DNA from: Glebionis coronaria
Taxonomy: Eukaryota; Streptophyta; Magnoliopsida; Asterales; Asteraceae
Reading direction: 5' to 3'
DNA: 64,000 nt
Assembly: GCA_025667525.1 (NCBI GenBank)
Contig: CM046876.1
Span: forward strand, 25,879,224-25,943,223
The translations under genes were made by a program, and so were the position numbers. A model generated the notes under the pieces. The model was given only the letters and a program-made list of their open reading frames with translations, was not told the origin of the DNA and did no database searches. Each line of letters begins with the position of its first letter. Position 1 is the stretch's first letter. Shown piece after piece: positions 11,515 to 23,219 of the stretch.

Positions 11515-12277
11515 GTACTAAACATTGAATGGGGGTAGCAAAGAAGATTCTTTTTAGGGTTTTAACTTTTTCAATTTTTTTGGTTTTGACTGTCGTTTAA
11601 TTTTTTTGTATTTTTGGTGTATTATGTGGATAACTAAATCCACAAAAGCTATCCACTAATCAAAGTCTCGATTAATGCATCCAAAGGGAATGCAAGTAAT
11701 TACGTCAAGTAAAAACCTTCGTTCCTCTTTGAAACGTTGGTGGAACACCAAAACGCTTCGAGGGTTCAATAATATACGGACAAAAATAAGTTTATTAATG
11801 CTTCAAGTGGCAAACCCTTAATTAATTGTCACTAAATCAATACGCACAAGCGAGTGGAGAAAACGAGGCGGCGCGAAACATTTAAGAGCCTATATTGTTT
11901 AGGTCATGAAATAAAACCGCCTTGTACCCTGTATCAATTAAGATCAAACCATTTAAGAGTATTTATCTATTTTTCCTGTGACTTTTGTTTTATCGATCCA
12001 CTTAATAATGACCGGACGCCCACTATTAAGGTGCGTTTTCACGCGTATTTGGATAATATTGTGTATGAATTGTGCTACCTAAATACAATATATTAATCAC
12101 AAGAAAAACGAAAAACGATTTTGTGTTAATAGATTTCTATTTAACACGGTATTTATATAGCTAATAGTAGTAAAAATAAGAAACGAGTATGTACGATATT
12201 TACGCTTTCCCAAAATGGAAAGTAAAAAATGTACTACTCAAACAAACACGATAATAATATAATGGCACAAACACACA

Positions 12278-12294
12278 TCCCCGGCAGCGGCGCT
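12278..12294 (-). other. Primer binding site, Asp-tRNA-like
   Basis: On the minus strand AGCGCCGCTGCCGGGGA matches the TGGCGCCGTTGCCGGGGA primer site of Athila/Tat elements with a few changes. It fixes the element's orientation and places the 5' LTR to the right. Confidence 0.85.
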
Positions 12295-12301
12295 AAAATG
12301 A

Positions 12302-14930
12302 TTGTTGTATAAATACACACTTTTAGGAAAAAGCGTATATTCGGCAAGTATTAATCCTTCACGATTTAGAAAAACCGTAAAGATGACAAGTGAGTGACTT
12401 CCTCAAGGGAGGTTTATTTGTTGTGTGCGAAAATTTATAATACGTAGTTTGGATTAGTTCGTTCTTGAAAGAAAATAGAGAAATTAAATATGATTACGCA
12501 AAAAATTAAACTACGACGTTAAAAACGTAAAACGTAAAAACGCGACGACACTGAAACTTTATAAAAAATTTAAGAATTCAAATTAAATTCCGAAAAATAT
12601 ACCTAAGGTTTAGAAATCAAGAAAACTTTTTGTAACTTTTTAAATTAATTAATATTTAGTTTTTAAATGCTAATTAAATCCCTAAAAATCAAATAAATTA
12701 ACAAAAAGCCCAATCAAAGATTTTATAACATGTAAACCTTAAAAATATTTATTCAAATGCTAAAAAGTATTTTTCAAAAAAATTTAAAACTAATTATATA
12801 TTATAAATGCCTAAAAACAAGTTTTAACTTAAAATAATCATAAAAATAAAAGAAAAATGGGAAAAATATGAAACCAACTTTTAAAATTCTAAGTTAACTT
12901 AAAGTATCAAGGAAAAAGGAAATAAGCTAGAAACAGTGACTGATAAGATAAGAAAAACTCAAAATGAAAAGATGTTTTGATTTGCACACTATTAGTGGGA
13001 AAAACCAATGAAGTCAGTGGGAAAGGAGTTCCCACTGACTGTGTTAATTCCACAGAAAATGGATTTAGCTAGATTGAAGCTTGTTTGGTGTTGATTGTTG
13101 AAAATAAAGGCACTCCCAATAGCTTTCTGCTATTGGGGAGTCTGTATATGTAGTAAACAAGCAATTTCACACAACCAATAAGCCTAAATAAGCATATAAC
13201 CAAAAATAAGCTACAATGACTTTTTATGTGGTGTCCAAGAACCCACCAGAGAACACCACAGTTGTCTCCGATATCGTACAGAAGTAGGACTGGGTTTCTC
13301 GGATACAGTGCAGACAGAAACTATAAAGTGAATTTCAAAAGCTCTTTACGCTACTTTAAGCTACCCTTTATTGAAAACAACTACTAACATATCTAAAAAA
13401 ACCCTATCTTTAAAAGATTCCAAGATTTTAGCATTTAAAACATGAACTTAATCATATGGATCCTACTGTCTGAATTTCACTAGTTTTGAACAAGCTTATG
13501 AACAGTAAGTCTTAAAGATAAAAACAAAAGAAACAATGATTTCACAAAAATCTTTTTCGAACCAGTAATTTGTAATTTGTGAAACTTGAAAAACAAAACC
13601 AATAAATTTAAATTGCAAGAAAATGAAAGGGGAACTGAGAATATTGAAAGGTTTAATAGATACTTTAAATATTCATCTAGAAAAGTTTACAAATAAACTG
13701 GAAAAAAATGAAACTATAACCCTAGGTTTCCTTATATACTACGGCTACAAGTTCTAGAAGGGAAAAGAAGTAGTAAACCCTAGCTCATACAAATTTCCAG
13801 AAAAGCCTTTACTTTTGAATTTCAAATTTTAGTCAAAAGTGCTCCCATGTGATAATCTGAGGATACATTTGTTTGAAAGTGATCTTGTACGTCCATATTG
13901 TTGTGGGAAGAAGATTTCTAAGGAACGTTGATCATGCCTGTCAATCTTGTTTTCTTGTTCAAACCGTGTGCAAAGGTGCCATGTGGAGGGAACCATAATA
14001 CATGTGACTGGGTTTGGAGGGTGGGGTTTTTTTAGGGTTGTGTTAATTGCGGATCTGGATGTTATCGCGCCCCAAATCATAGGTTAAAGAAAATTACAGA
14101 TTTAGGGTTCTTGGTGTTGAAATTAAGGGTTTTAATCTGTAAAGGGAGTGAAGATTGTGCTTAGCACAAATTTCATTTAATTAATATAATTCAAAAATTA
14201 TAATTAATCTAAAAATGCGGTGGGTGAAGACTGACGTCAGCTGGGGATTTGGTCGGGTTTTGTTATTTGGTGGACTGGGATTGGGTAAAAAGGTGAGCTG
14301 GACGGGTATTTGGATGGGTATAGGTTTAGTGTATTGGCAAAATTAACCCATGAGCTTGTAAAAGTCTTCAAATACAATCTTGGCAGAATTTCTTGCATTT
14401 CCCTTTGTAAATAACTTAGATGTAATTACAAAACAGTCCCTCCAATCTTTATAACTTGTATCAAGGACTTATTTTGTAACTTTGAGCTTTCTTCAAGGGA
14501 TGAATATGACAAATCTTGAAACTTTAGGGACCTAACTTGTATATTAGAGATTTACAAGGTTCTAAAGTGACAAGTCTTCAAACTTGAGGGGCCAATCTAG
14601 ACAATCTTCAAAAGTTCAAAGTCTTGTTTGGAAAATCATTGCTCGGGTCCGGTTCTTTGTGAGACTTTGTTTCCCGTGTTCGTTTTTGCGTGTTTCTTGT
14701 CATCTTTTGGTGAATTCACGATATCCGAACCTACAAACACATAATGAACAAAAACAAAGGGTTTTGCAATCTTTTAATGATATATTAGTACATTTTAAGC
14801 CTGATTTGGATGATGAGACTATGGTAATTAAAGTCTCATCATTGTGTTGCATCATCCCTTTAGCAAAAATATTTGAAACATTTTCAAGAATTTTGACTTT
14901 GAAAGCTTTAAGGTATGGCGGTGTGAGAAG
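12302..14930 (-). repeat. Presumed 5' LTR of gypsy relic
   Basis: It lies directly outside the primer site. It is non-coding and contains a minus-strand TATA-like box (TATATAAG) at 13731-13740 and a CAATAGC...GCTATTG inverted repeat near 13115-13135. The outer end is taken where the next element starts at 14931, but the real boundary could be anywhere from about 14600 on. Open frames at 13829-14080 and 14584-14949 match nothing and probably occur by chance. Confidence 0.5.
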
Positions 14931-15570
14931 TGAAGGAGTATGTACATGAATAATATATGTATGGAATTGTCTCGAGCCTAAGGAGACGCATGTGTAAAAT
15001 GTTAAGCAATATATAATTAATATTGTACTGATATTAATAATGGATAAACAAATAAATATAAGAATAGAAACTAGGAATAAGGAAACAAAAGCCCATGAGT
15101 CTTTTGGGTTTTGTTGTTTGAGAACCTAGTTATTACAAGTATATATGGAGGTTTTTGACACCGCATTATTTACAAGTAATCTCTAAAATCACTTTTCCTC
15201 TTTCCATTCTTTTTTGTCCGATCGGCATAAACCCAAAGGGGTGTTGGTATTGCGATCGACTACCAAGAAACCAATAAGGTTTCTTATTGTTGATTGATTC
15301 AAGAAGCATGGTTTATTGGTGGTTTAACACTTACATACTAGAATACTTATTCCTTATGAAATGTATTGTGTGCGTATACTTAGAGAGATCATACATTGAT
15401 CTTTAATTTGGTTTTTGATTATACTGGTTGTTCGATAAAGGTAATCCATTGCTAAAAGGTACGTGATTCTTTATCTTTTATGACACTTGTCTATACGTGA
15501 TCTTAATTATTCCGATGCATACTCGTGATTAGTAACATGTTAATATTGTTAAATGTTTTTATAAATTTCA
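14931..15570 (+). repeat. 5' LTR of second LTR element
   Basis: Shares with 19592-20234 the words GTATGTACATGAA, GTCTCGA, CAATATATAATTAATATTG, CGATCGACTA and TACTGGTTGTTCGATAA in the same order. About 640 bp. Confidence 0.85.
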
Positions 15571-15574
15571 ATAG

Positions 15575-15587
15575 TGATATTAGAGCC
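15575..15587 (+). other. Primer binding site, degenerate Met-tRNA type
   Basis: TGATATTAGAGCC differs from TGGTATCAGAGC at two bases near its start and lies four bases after the LTR end. Confidence 0.65.
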
Positions 15588-16161
15588 AAGTTCGTATAGC
15601 ATTAAATTACATTAAAAAACAAAAGATCTAAATTGTGTAAACTTAATATGATGTTGTATAATTATTTATTTGATAATTAGGTTTTCATAAGCCCCAATTA
15701 GGGTTAATAAAGAAAACTAGACAAACCTAAGTTGTATGAAATTTGTAGTGATAAATATTTTGTTAATTGTTAATTAGTTGTTATCTATTGCATTATTAAT
15801 CGTTAATATGATAGATACATGTTAATCAGGAAAGTTTACCATGGATCATGTATTCTTGATGTTAGATATATAGATTTTAATTAATCTTAATGGTTTATAC
15901 ATGTGTAATTGATGGTTTATTATAAATCTTGGCATTATTATTCTGTAACTTTTAAGAAGGTTTGTTTTGACAACCGCCACTTAAAAATTCATAATAAATT
16001 CATAAGATGTCGAAAAAATCTAAATTTTTTGTGGGAGGTCCAAGAATCAAATACTACAACTTTGTAGTTTTGAGCTCGATTTTGGGAAAATCTTAGCTAT
16101 CCTCTGACGTGACCTGAAGTCAACTTAAATTGTAAGACAACTTTATGTGTTATGTGGTGTA

Positions 16162-16948
16162 TATTAGACGACCCAAGCCATTATGGGCTTGAGGTTCATT
16201 AGATCTAGTGTTTATCTTATGTTTCTTATTGTTAAAGTTATGTATTTGATATAAATACATATGCCATCTCATGTAATCTTCATTCAATCAATTAAAATAC
16301 TTTAGTATTTTACATGGTATCACAACTCTAGGTAACATCCACCAATAAATTTTGCTATCCTTCGATCATCGTTTATATGCTGATGATTCGGATGGATTCC
16401 TTTAGTTTTGCTTTATTATTTTTTTTCTATTGCGATTTTTTGTATTTCGTGATCTATGCATAAACATTAAATCCTATCCGTTTTAAAAAAAATGTTGAGT
16501 GCTTTCAATCAACCATTTTTCTTTCTTCCTCCTCGGTTCGTTCTTATTGTTGAAGATCGTTGTCAATGACAACAAAAGTTGATCATCAAATTGACGCACC
16601 CTCTTAAACGCAAAGCAATCCATGATGTAAATAAACGTCACGCAAAGGAGGATGTCTCAAGCAATAAACAGCTATGCCTCCAAATACAATTATGGTTCCG
16701 CTTAAGAAAAAAAAGAAGACGAGGAAAAGAAAAAGACTTTAAACATTTATTCCAGTTTGCCCGCTCGAAAAGTTGTTGTTCAAACTAGGAGGAGTATTAG
16801 ACGCCCCAAGCCATTATGGGCTTGAGGTCCATTAGATCCAGGGTTTATCCTATGTTGCTTATTATCAAAGCTATGTATTTGATATAAATACATATGTCAT
16901 CTCCTGTAATATTCATTCAGTTCAAAAAACACTTTAGTAATTTATTGT
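16162..16948 (+). mobile_element. TRIM element nested in the LTR element
   Basis: Short direct repeats at 16162-16314 and 16795-16948 (about 153 bp, both opening TATTAGACG and containing AAGCCATTATGGGCTTGAGG) flank a 480-bp interior. TGGTATCAC follows the left repeat as a primer site, and AACTAGGAGGAG precedes the right repeat as a polypurine tract. GTGTA occurs at 16157-16161 and 16949-16953, a likely 5-bp target duplication. Total ~787 bp. Terminal-repeat retrotransposons in miniature carry no pol and depend on other elements. The 69-codon frame at 16579-16788 is Lys/Arg-rich and resembles nothing known. Confidence 0.85.
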
Positions 16949-16953
16949 GTGTA

Positions 16954-19591
16954 CTTGAATTTGACTTACGTAACTGATTTTTCGATGCATGTGGCTCACT
17001 TCCATTAAGAAGTGAAAGTCTTGTTCATGTATATGCATTGTTTTAATTAAGTGACTTGGATTCATCATGAATTGGTATGCATATGGTATGTGATTAATTG
17101 TTAACTAGATATATGTTTTACGTTAATGTTTATTTATTTTGCTTATGATTATAATTGTTGTATATCATGTATCAAGCAAAGGGTTTACAAAAATAAAAAT
17201 AAAACAGACTAAAACTATCTAAAATTTGATTTATTATAATCTTATTCTTGCATGGTTATATGTGGCCAAAAAATGAGTCTCCCTTACATGGTTTTAAACT
17301 AACTCACACCGTGAATAGCAAGAATCAAGTTTATAATGTGTTTTTTTATTTGTTAGTCATTCCGTGACTAGCAAGAATCTAGTTTATATGTAGATGCAAG
17401 TGCATATAAGTTAATCAGTTTTTAGAAATTTGATTAATCTTTAACCAAACGGTTAGACCGCGAGGTGAATATAAGTTTCTTTAATGAAAGACTCATATGG
17501 ACAATATTGTACACATGATTAATGCACAATATTTGATAGAAAATTCTACATGCATTTATTTAGTAAAGATGATTTATTTTCATGATGGTTTTATAATGAT
17601 AAATATGATAATTTAATAATTAAACTCTTTTTGGATAATTACATTGGCGAGGATGGTTTATAAATTAAAATAATCTTTATGTAGTGTATGTAATGCATGA
17701 ATCTATATATTGATTAATGCATGCATCTAAGAGATATATCTCAAGTCTAATTATTAAATGTTTTAATTTTTAAGTATATCTAAAATAACTTGTGAGTACA
17801 TATAAAGCTAGTGGGAGTATTATGTGTATTTATTTGAATCACATATGAAAGGTTTTAAAATTAAATGATGACCTTGATTTATATATTTTTATTAAGATAA
17901 ACATTTGTGGCCGGTTAATAAAACCCAACATAACATGAAATATTATTTAGAAGGACTCAATGAATATATCTCATTTGATGAGAGCTGACATGAGTTAAAA
18001 CCCTAAGTATACTCTAGGACTCATCACGTTAAATCATATTGTGTATATGGATAATCGTAAAACTTGTATATGTACAAGAAGATTTGTCAACAACAATTGC
18101 TTAAAGAGAAATCATTTAGATGATTGGTACAAATATTATGGAAAATTTTGTTTGGAATATAAAGATCATTATAAACTTGAATAGTTCCAAGTAATGAATA
18201 TTTTGTATGATAATAAGATGTAATTATCATTGTCAACAAACATAGAGTTTAGAAAGATACTAAATATTATCATAGTAATAATTTATAATTTATGAATTAT
18301 AATAAATCATGGTGATATTTCTGGACATGGTAGATAGTTTGATTGAGATAACACTCAATACTAGTCATAGTACAATTTTGTCTTTGATGATGAATATATA
18401 GACTAGTTATGTTCAGTTGAGCATAATGTTGCAATAATATTAAAAGAATAAAAGATACCTTATACTTTAAGAAGCTAATAAAGATGATTGTTTTCAATTA
18501 GGTGTTTTATTGGACTCATACACCTTATAGGATGTACAACAACAATACTCTCATTTTTTTGTGTGTTCATATGTAGATACGTACATAATAACAATCATTA
18601 CATATGTTCAAATATATTAACAATTGTGAATTTGAAATAATTATTCTCAAAAATCCAAATATCAAACCTAGGAGAATTTCATGAAATATATGCATTGTCA
18701 ACAAGTATAATCGTCATATCTTGAGGCACAAATTTTTTTCACTAGAGTAATCATGCATTGATCTTTTAGTATTAGATAAAGGATTGTTAAACATTATTTA
18801 TTTTATGAATTGAAGTATTTGATATGTTCAGTTTTCACTTATATGTATTTGTCCTATTTTTGCATGTTTATATCCTTGAATAATATGTTATTCTAAATGA
18901 TCTATGTCGATCAATTATATGGGAATATAATTTAAATAAGACATATTTGAGTAATGGTAATATTCGTAGAATATGTAAGAATTTTTCACCAACTCACACA
19001 ATACTCAAATGTTGCATATTGGACACCTCCTACTAATAAGTCAATCACTATATGTATCTTCCTCTTTAAAGGAAACTTGTAAATGATTTACATTATTAAA
19101 TCCTTTTACTTGAGATGCAAACAGGTCTTATATATGTGGATCGTATTATTTTCTATAGTTTTAACACTATCTTGAACAAGGTAGTAATAAAGACTATAAT
19201 CATTTGTATCTTGAAGCATGTAAGAGGCACATGTAGTCAAGATAGAATTTGTTCATTCAACAAGGCTTGAAGAATAATGCTATTAGCCCCTCGTTTAATT
19301 AATCAGATGTGTGTACGACCGTACCTAGTGGTAATCTAGATTTGTCTTGATTAGATTGGTAATTTTGATTTAATTATGTAATACGAGAAACAAAATAGTT
19401 AAAATGGAATGACTTTGATCCATATCCATTTTTAACATGGCATTTGAGAAACAAAGGGATTGTAGGAGTTTAAAGTCATTTGAATGTATTTTATGGAAAA
19501 CTACACTCGAGAGTTTTTGGGAGCATTGGCATGTTGCTAGACGCTAACCAATTTTATTATATTATATTATTGTGCACGTCCAAGTGAGAGA
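16954..19591. other. Non-coding interior of second LTR element
   Basis: No protein domain was found. A degenerate 63-bp pair at about 17309-17400 shares the word CCGTGA(A/C)TAGCAAGAATC. A purine-rich GTGAGAGA ends at 19591, just before the right LTR, and may act as the polypurine tract. Confidence 0.5.
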
Positions 19592-20234
19592 TGAAGGAAT
19601 ATGTACATGAACAATATATGTTCGGAAGTCGTCTCGACCATAAAGAGACGCACACGTAAAATGTTAAACAATATATAATTAATATTGTATTAATATTAGT
19701 TATAGATAAACAAATAAACACAAGAATAGAAAGTTGAGAAAAAGGAAACAGAAGCCCATGAGGCTTGGTTACTTGATCACCAAGTTATTACAAGTATATA
19801 AGGAGGTCTTACATGCCTCATTATTTACATGTAATCCCAAAAATCACTTTTTCTCTTTCCATTCTCTTTGGTCCGATTGGCATAAACCCAAAAGGGGTGT
19901 TTGGTTTTGCGATCGACTAGCAAGAAACCAGTAAGGTTTCTTATTGTTCATTGATTCGAGAAGCGTGTTTTGTTGGTTGATTAACAATTAAGTACTAGCA
20001 TACTTATTGTTTGTTAAACGTATCGTGTGTGTACTTAGAGAGATCATACTTTCATCTTTAGTTGGTTTTTCAGTTATACTGGTTGTTCGATAAGGGTGAT
20101 TTAATCCATTCCTAAAAGTTACACGATTCTTGATCGTTTATGTTAATTACTTGTCTATATGCGATTTTAATTATTCCACTGTGTACTCGTGACTATTAAC
20201 GTGTTAATATGCTTAATGGTTATTATAAATTCCA
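19592..20234 (+). repeat. 3' LTR of second LTR element
   Basis: Collinear with 14931-15570 but with scattered substitutions and small indels. Begins TGAAGGAATATG. Confidence 0.85.
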
Positions 20235-20709
20235 ATAGAAACTTACGCACGGTGTAAGTTGTCAACTAAAGCATACCACCCCACTCATATAAGTCGCACG
20301 CGAGTTAGGCTAAAAAGGGTGGATAATCTCTCCGTGAGTTTAAACAAAGTGGGCTCTATGTTTTTCTTTTATTATATTTTATTAGTTTGTAAGTTTGCGA
20401 GCTATCTAGTAGGATTTATTTTACATAATGTGTGTATGAGTTTTTTATCCATCAATACGGTTGAAAGATAAGTAGAGTGATTGAAGAGAGAAATCTGAAG
20501 TGATAGTGAGGTGGCAGTGAGTTTTCCACAATCCACTTCTTCCCGGCTAAAAAACCTAGAAACCACTATTTCTCTTGTGAAATGTTATTGTCACATTTTA
20601 TTTTTTGTCAGAATAATAGGCCTCGTGTTTAATTCCTACAAAAGATTATGCAACAACATAATATTACAAGTCATTGAAGCCATGGCCCTATACATCTGAT
20701 TGTTTTTTT
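20235..20709. other. No recognised feature
   Basis: Short frames at 20259-20471 and 20511-20699 do not resemble known proteins. This may be the decayed 5' part of the pseudogene that follows. Confidence 0.3.
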
Positions 20710-22070
20710 GCCGGGGATGTGAAAAAGGATCAAACAACGCATGTTACTCCTAATCATAAAGAGCGTACATTGTTTTCTAACTTATTTACTAGTCAAATGA
20801 GGCAAGAAGGTCTTAATTTCCGCACCCTCATAACACTAACGACGAAAGCGGTGAAGTGACGGTCCCGTTGGAGGCTACTCGAAGAACGAGTGAAAGTTTC
20901 ATTAACTAGACATATGGATTTTTAAGGGAAAAATGAGTAACATGTCCTATTGTCAAGAATTATGCAAAGAATACTTGGATTAAATTTAGATTAATTAAAT
21001 CAATGCTTAACTCGTCACCGGTTTATTTTTATTTCAATTTAACTCTAGTATGGTATAAATAATTTTCTTATAAATGGTCCATGGTTTATTTGAAATAACT
21101 CAATGATCCTTAATAAATGGGATCCGAGTATGAATTTACTGATAGAATATGTCAGTAATATTCCGGTTTGGGTGAAACTGCATGATGCTCCTATGACTGC
21201 ATTTAGTGAATATTGTCTTAGTGCAATTGCCACAAAGTTTGGTACTCCCTTGATGCTTGATTCGTATATGGCTTATATATATTGGAAATCATGGGGTTGG
21301 TCTATTTATGGGAGAGAAGTAATTGAGCTACGTGCTAATGCCGAGTCGAAAGATATTATTATGGTGGATATTCCTAAACTCAAAGCATTATTCGTGTGCA
21401 ATGTGATTGAAAACCACCTAGATGTTTGAGTTTTGAGATTTTATGCCATGTACTTGAGGATTACGAAATCAGTTAGGATAAATAATGTGAACAAGTTTAA
21501 GCAAGAAGCTACGTGTGTACCGTTTGTCCTTATGGTGACCTTTAAACAAATGACTTAAGAATATCAAATGGTTGGCAAGCATAATGCTACTTTAAGCGGT
21601 AGAAAAAAAAACAAGCTACCGCAGGACATCCGTAAAGAGGTTAGCCCAATTAATGAGGTTAACAACTCAAATTCTTTTGATTGGCTTAAATATGTTAAAA
21701 TTTTGATGATTTGGATACGAATAGGTGGATTTCTAAGTCGGTTCGTTTGGATGAGTTCTCGGGTGGATTAACGTCTGAGGATGGTACTACTCTTTCAAAA
21801 GTTATCTATACCCCGATTATTGAGAAAATTGGAAAGAAGTTTGTTGAAGGAATATTTACTCTTGTGGATGATCAAGAGAACCTGACTCCTAAGAAAATGT
21901 GTGAGCTTAATGACTACGATTTAGTTAAACCTGTCACGTCTAACAAGGGATATGGGATTAATAGTCTGGGGGGATAATGGAAAGATGTGTACAAGAATAA
22001 TGATGATGGCTACGACCCGCATAATCTTGATATGTATGATAATAATGATATTTCAGGCAGTGTTTGGTGA
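20710..22070 (+). pseudogene. DUF4283-type Gag-like domain pseudogene
   Basis: DUF4283 proteins are Gag/ORF1-like nucleic-acid-binding proteins of plant retroelements. Pieces in different frames follow the family order. VKNYAKNTWIKF lies near 20955-20990, NGPWFI near 21075 and LNKWDPSMNLL at about 21109. PVWVKLHDAPMTAFSE and TPLMLDSYMA follow up to about 21270, with ENHLDV near 21420. The zinc knuckle expected next is not readable, since a frameshift falls there. A C-terminal tail is split between frames at 21568-21771 and 21711-21977 and closes with DPHNLDMYDN just before a TGA at 22068-22070. There are multiple stops and frameshifts, and no reverse transcriptase follows. Confidence 0.72.
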
Positions 22071-22137
22071 TAATCTTAGAATCAAAGTTAGTGGTACAAT
22101 AAATTATACGTAGTATTTATTATGTTTTGTGTGTGTA

Positions 22138-22166
22138 CTAGTTATAGTACCCGTGTACGCACGGGT
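22138..22166 (-). mobile_element. Helitron-like 3' terminus (minus strand)
   Basis: On the minus strand a perfect 7-bp stem (ACCCGTG / CACGGGT, loop CGTA; plus coordinates 22149-22166) is followed by ACTATAA and then CTAG, with T as the next base. This is the hairpin, CTRR, host-T pattern of Helitron 3' ends. The element body would extend to the right. Its 5' TC end was not found, so the length is unknown. Confidence 0.6.
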
Positions 22167-23184
22167 CTTTTTGTAGTAATCTTTTAACGCGCTTTTATTT
22201 AATAAAAATAAACGGTGATTGTAGAAATTATGACCCAATTTGTTATGTATTTTCATGTTCTTTTCTACTGCCAGATCATACAGGTATACGATTAAAAGAA
22301 AATAATGCATTTGATGTCCGTTTACCGCAACAATATGGAAATTTACTTTGCCAAACCAATACTTATCAGTTGTAACGAAGTTGATTCACAAGCAGATTTG
22401 CAATTTTTATAAGCAAAGTAAGAATAATATATAATCTGTTTCATTAATAGCTAATCAATTTTCATAGTATGATTTGTTTTTCTTTTTAAGGTATGGGTAG
22501 ATCTGTTATAAAGAACGCCTTCTAAATAATGAAACATACCCCAGAATTTATACGACTTCAAGCAGTAATAGGTTCATTCTCTCAACCACCTTACTCTTAG
22601 CACTTACCGCTTATCAATTGATCCCGAAACCGCTGCAGGGGTAGCTTCAACGGATGGATTTCTAACATCAATGATTGTGATTTCAAAGAGAAAAATCACG
22701 ATCAGGAATTAATATTTTAACTATACTCATATCTAAATGCCAACTTGTAAACTGGATTATCATAATTCTTCGTTTTCGTCATGGCACACGAAACAATAAG
22801 CGCTCCTTTATTGCTGCCTTCTCAGCTACATAATTGCATATGTTTGGCATGTCACAATATGACAGCTTCATAATCTTTAATTGATACGAAATGATACACT
22901 TTGTATCTGACTGATTTTGTTATAATTGCACAACACCCCAAATCCTGATCCGCTGATGCATATTAGCTCCGCGAATAAGTGTGTTTAGATTTTGTTCTCT
23001 TATATTCCTCGTATTAAATCAAAGTTGAAAAATGCTCGAAATTTCAAAAACATCGATATAAACAACAAAACAAAAACATAAAATTACCTATGACATGGAA
23101 CACTTCTTATGCCAATTTGACAATGTCATCCTTCTTTATTTTATGCAAATAACTCGATAGGTGGCAACTTAACCTGAAGTTCAA
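22167..23184. other. Probable Helitron body, no intact gene
   Basis: No confident gene. On the minus strand, exon-like stretches can be read: one ends at a GTAATTTT donor at about 23087 and includes KIKKDDIVKLA, and another near 22780-22860 contains YVAEKAAIKERLLFR. Both are interrupted by stops. They could be captured gene fragments carried by the Helitron, or chance reading frames. Confidence 0.3.
23171..23184. repeat. LINE target-site duplication, left copy
   Basis: AACCTGAAGTTCAA is repeated exactly at 28646-28659. The first two A bases of the right copy merge with the poly-A tail. Confidence 0.92.
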
Positions 23185-23219
23185 CTAAAAGTGTAAACCA
23201 AATTCTCTCTCTTCAAGAG

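Larger units (their letters stand above)
6154..12301 (-). mobile_element. Interior of Athila/Tat-like gypsy element, gag-pro only
   Basis: Reading leftwards from a tRNA-Asp-type primer site at 12278-12294 come gag (from 11514), an aspartic protease (to 9345), an acidic spacer, a small hydrophobic ORF (8092-7706), and a 3' motif typical of this clade near 7155-7202. No reverse transcriptase, RNase H or integrase is visible. The order and orientation are those of a Ty3/gypsy element in reverse. Lack of pol is either an internal deletion or a stable non-autonomous design. Confidence 0.78.
14931..20234 (+). mobile_element. Second coding-free LTR element
   Basis: LTRs at 14931-15570 and 19592-20234 are diverged but collinear throughout, both starting TGAAGGA and ending near TTTCA or TTCCA. 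A primer site follows the left copy at 15575. The 4-kb interior has no gag or pol domain and is interrupted by a TRIM at 16162-16948. Outside flanks are AGAAG on the left and AGAAA shortly after the right end, too weak to call a target duplication. Clear LTR divergence indicates an old insertion. Confidence 0.8.

Noticed and set aside
13829..14949. Frames at 13829-14080 and 14584-14949 as genes
   Set aside because: Sit in the presumed long gypsy LTR and match no protein; the second runs up to the next element boundary.
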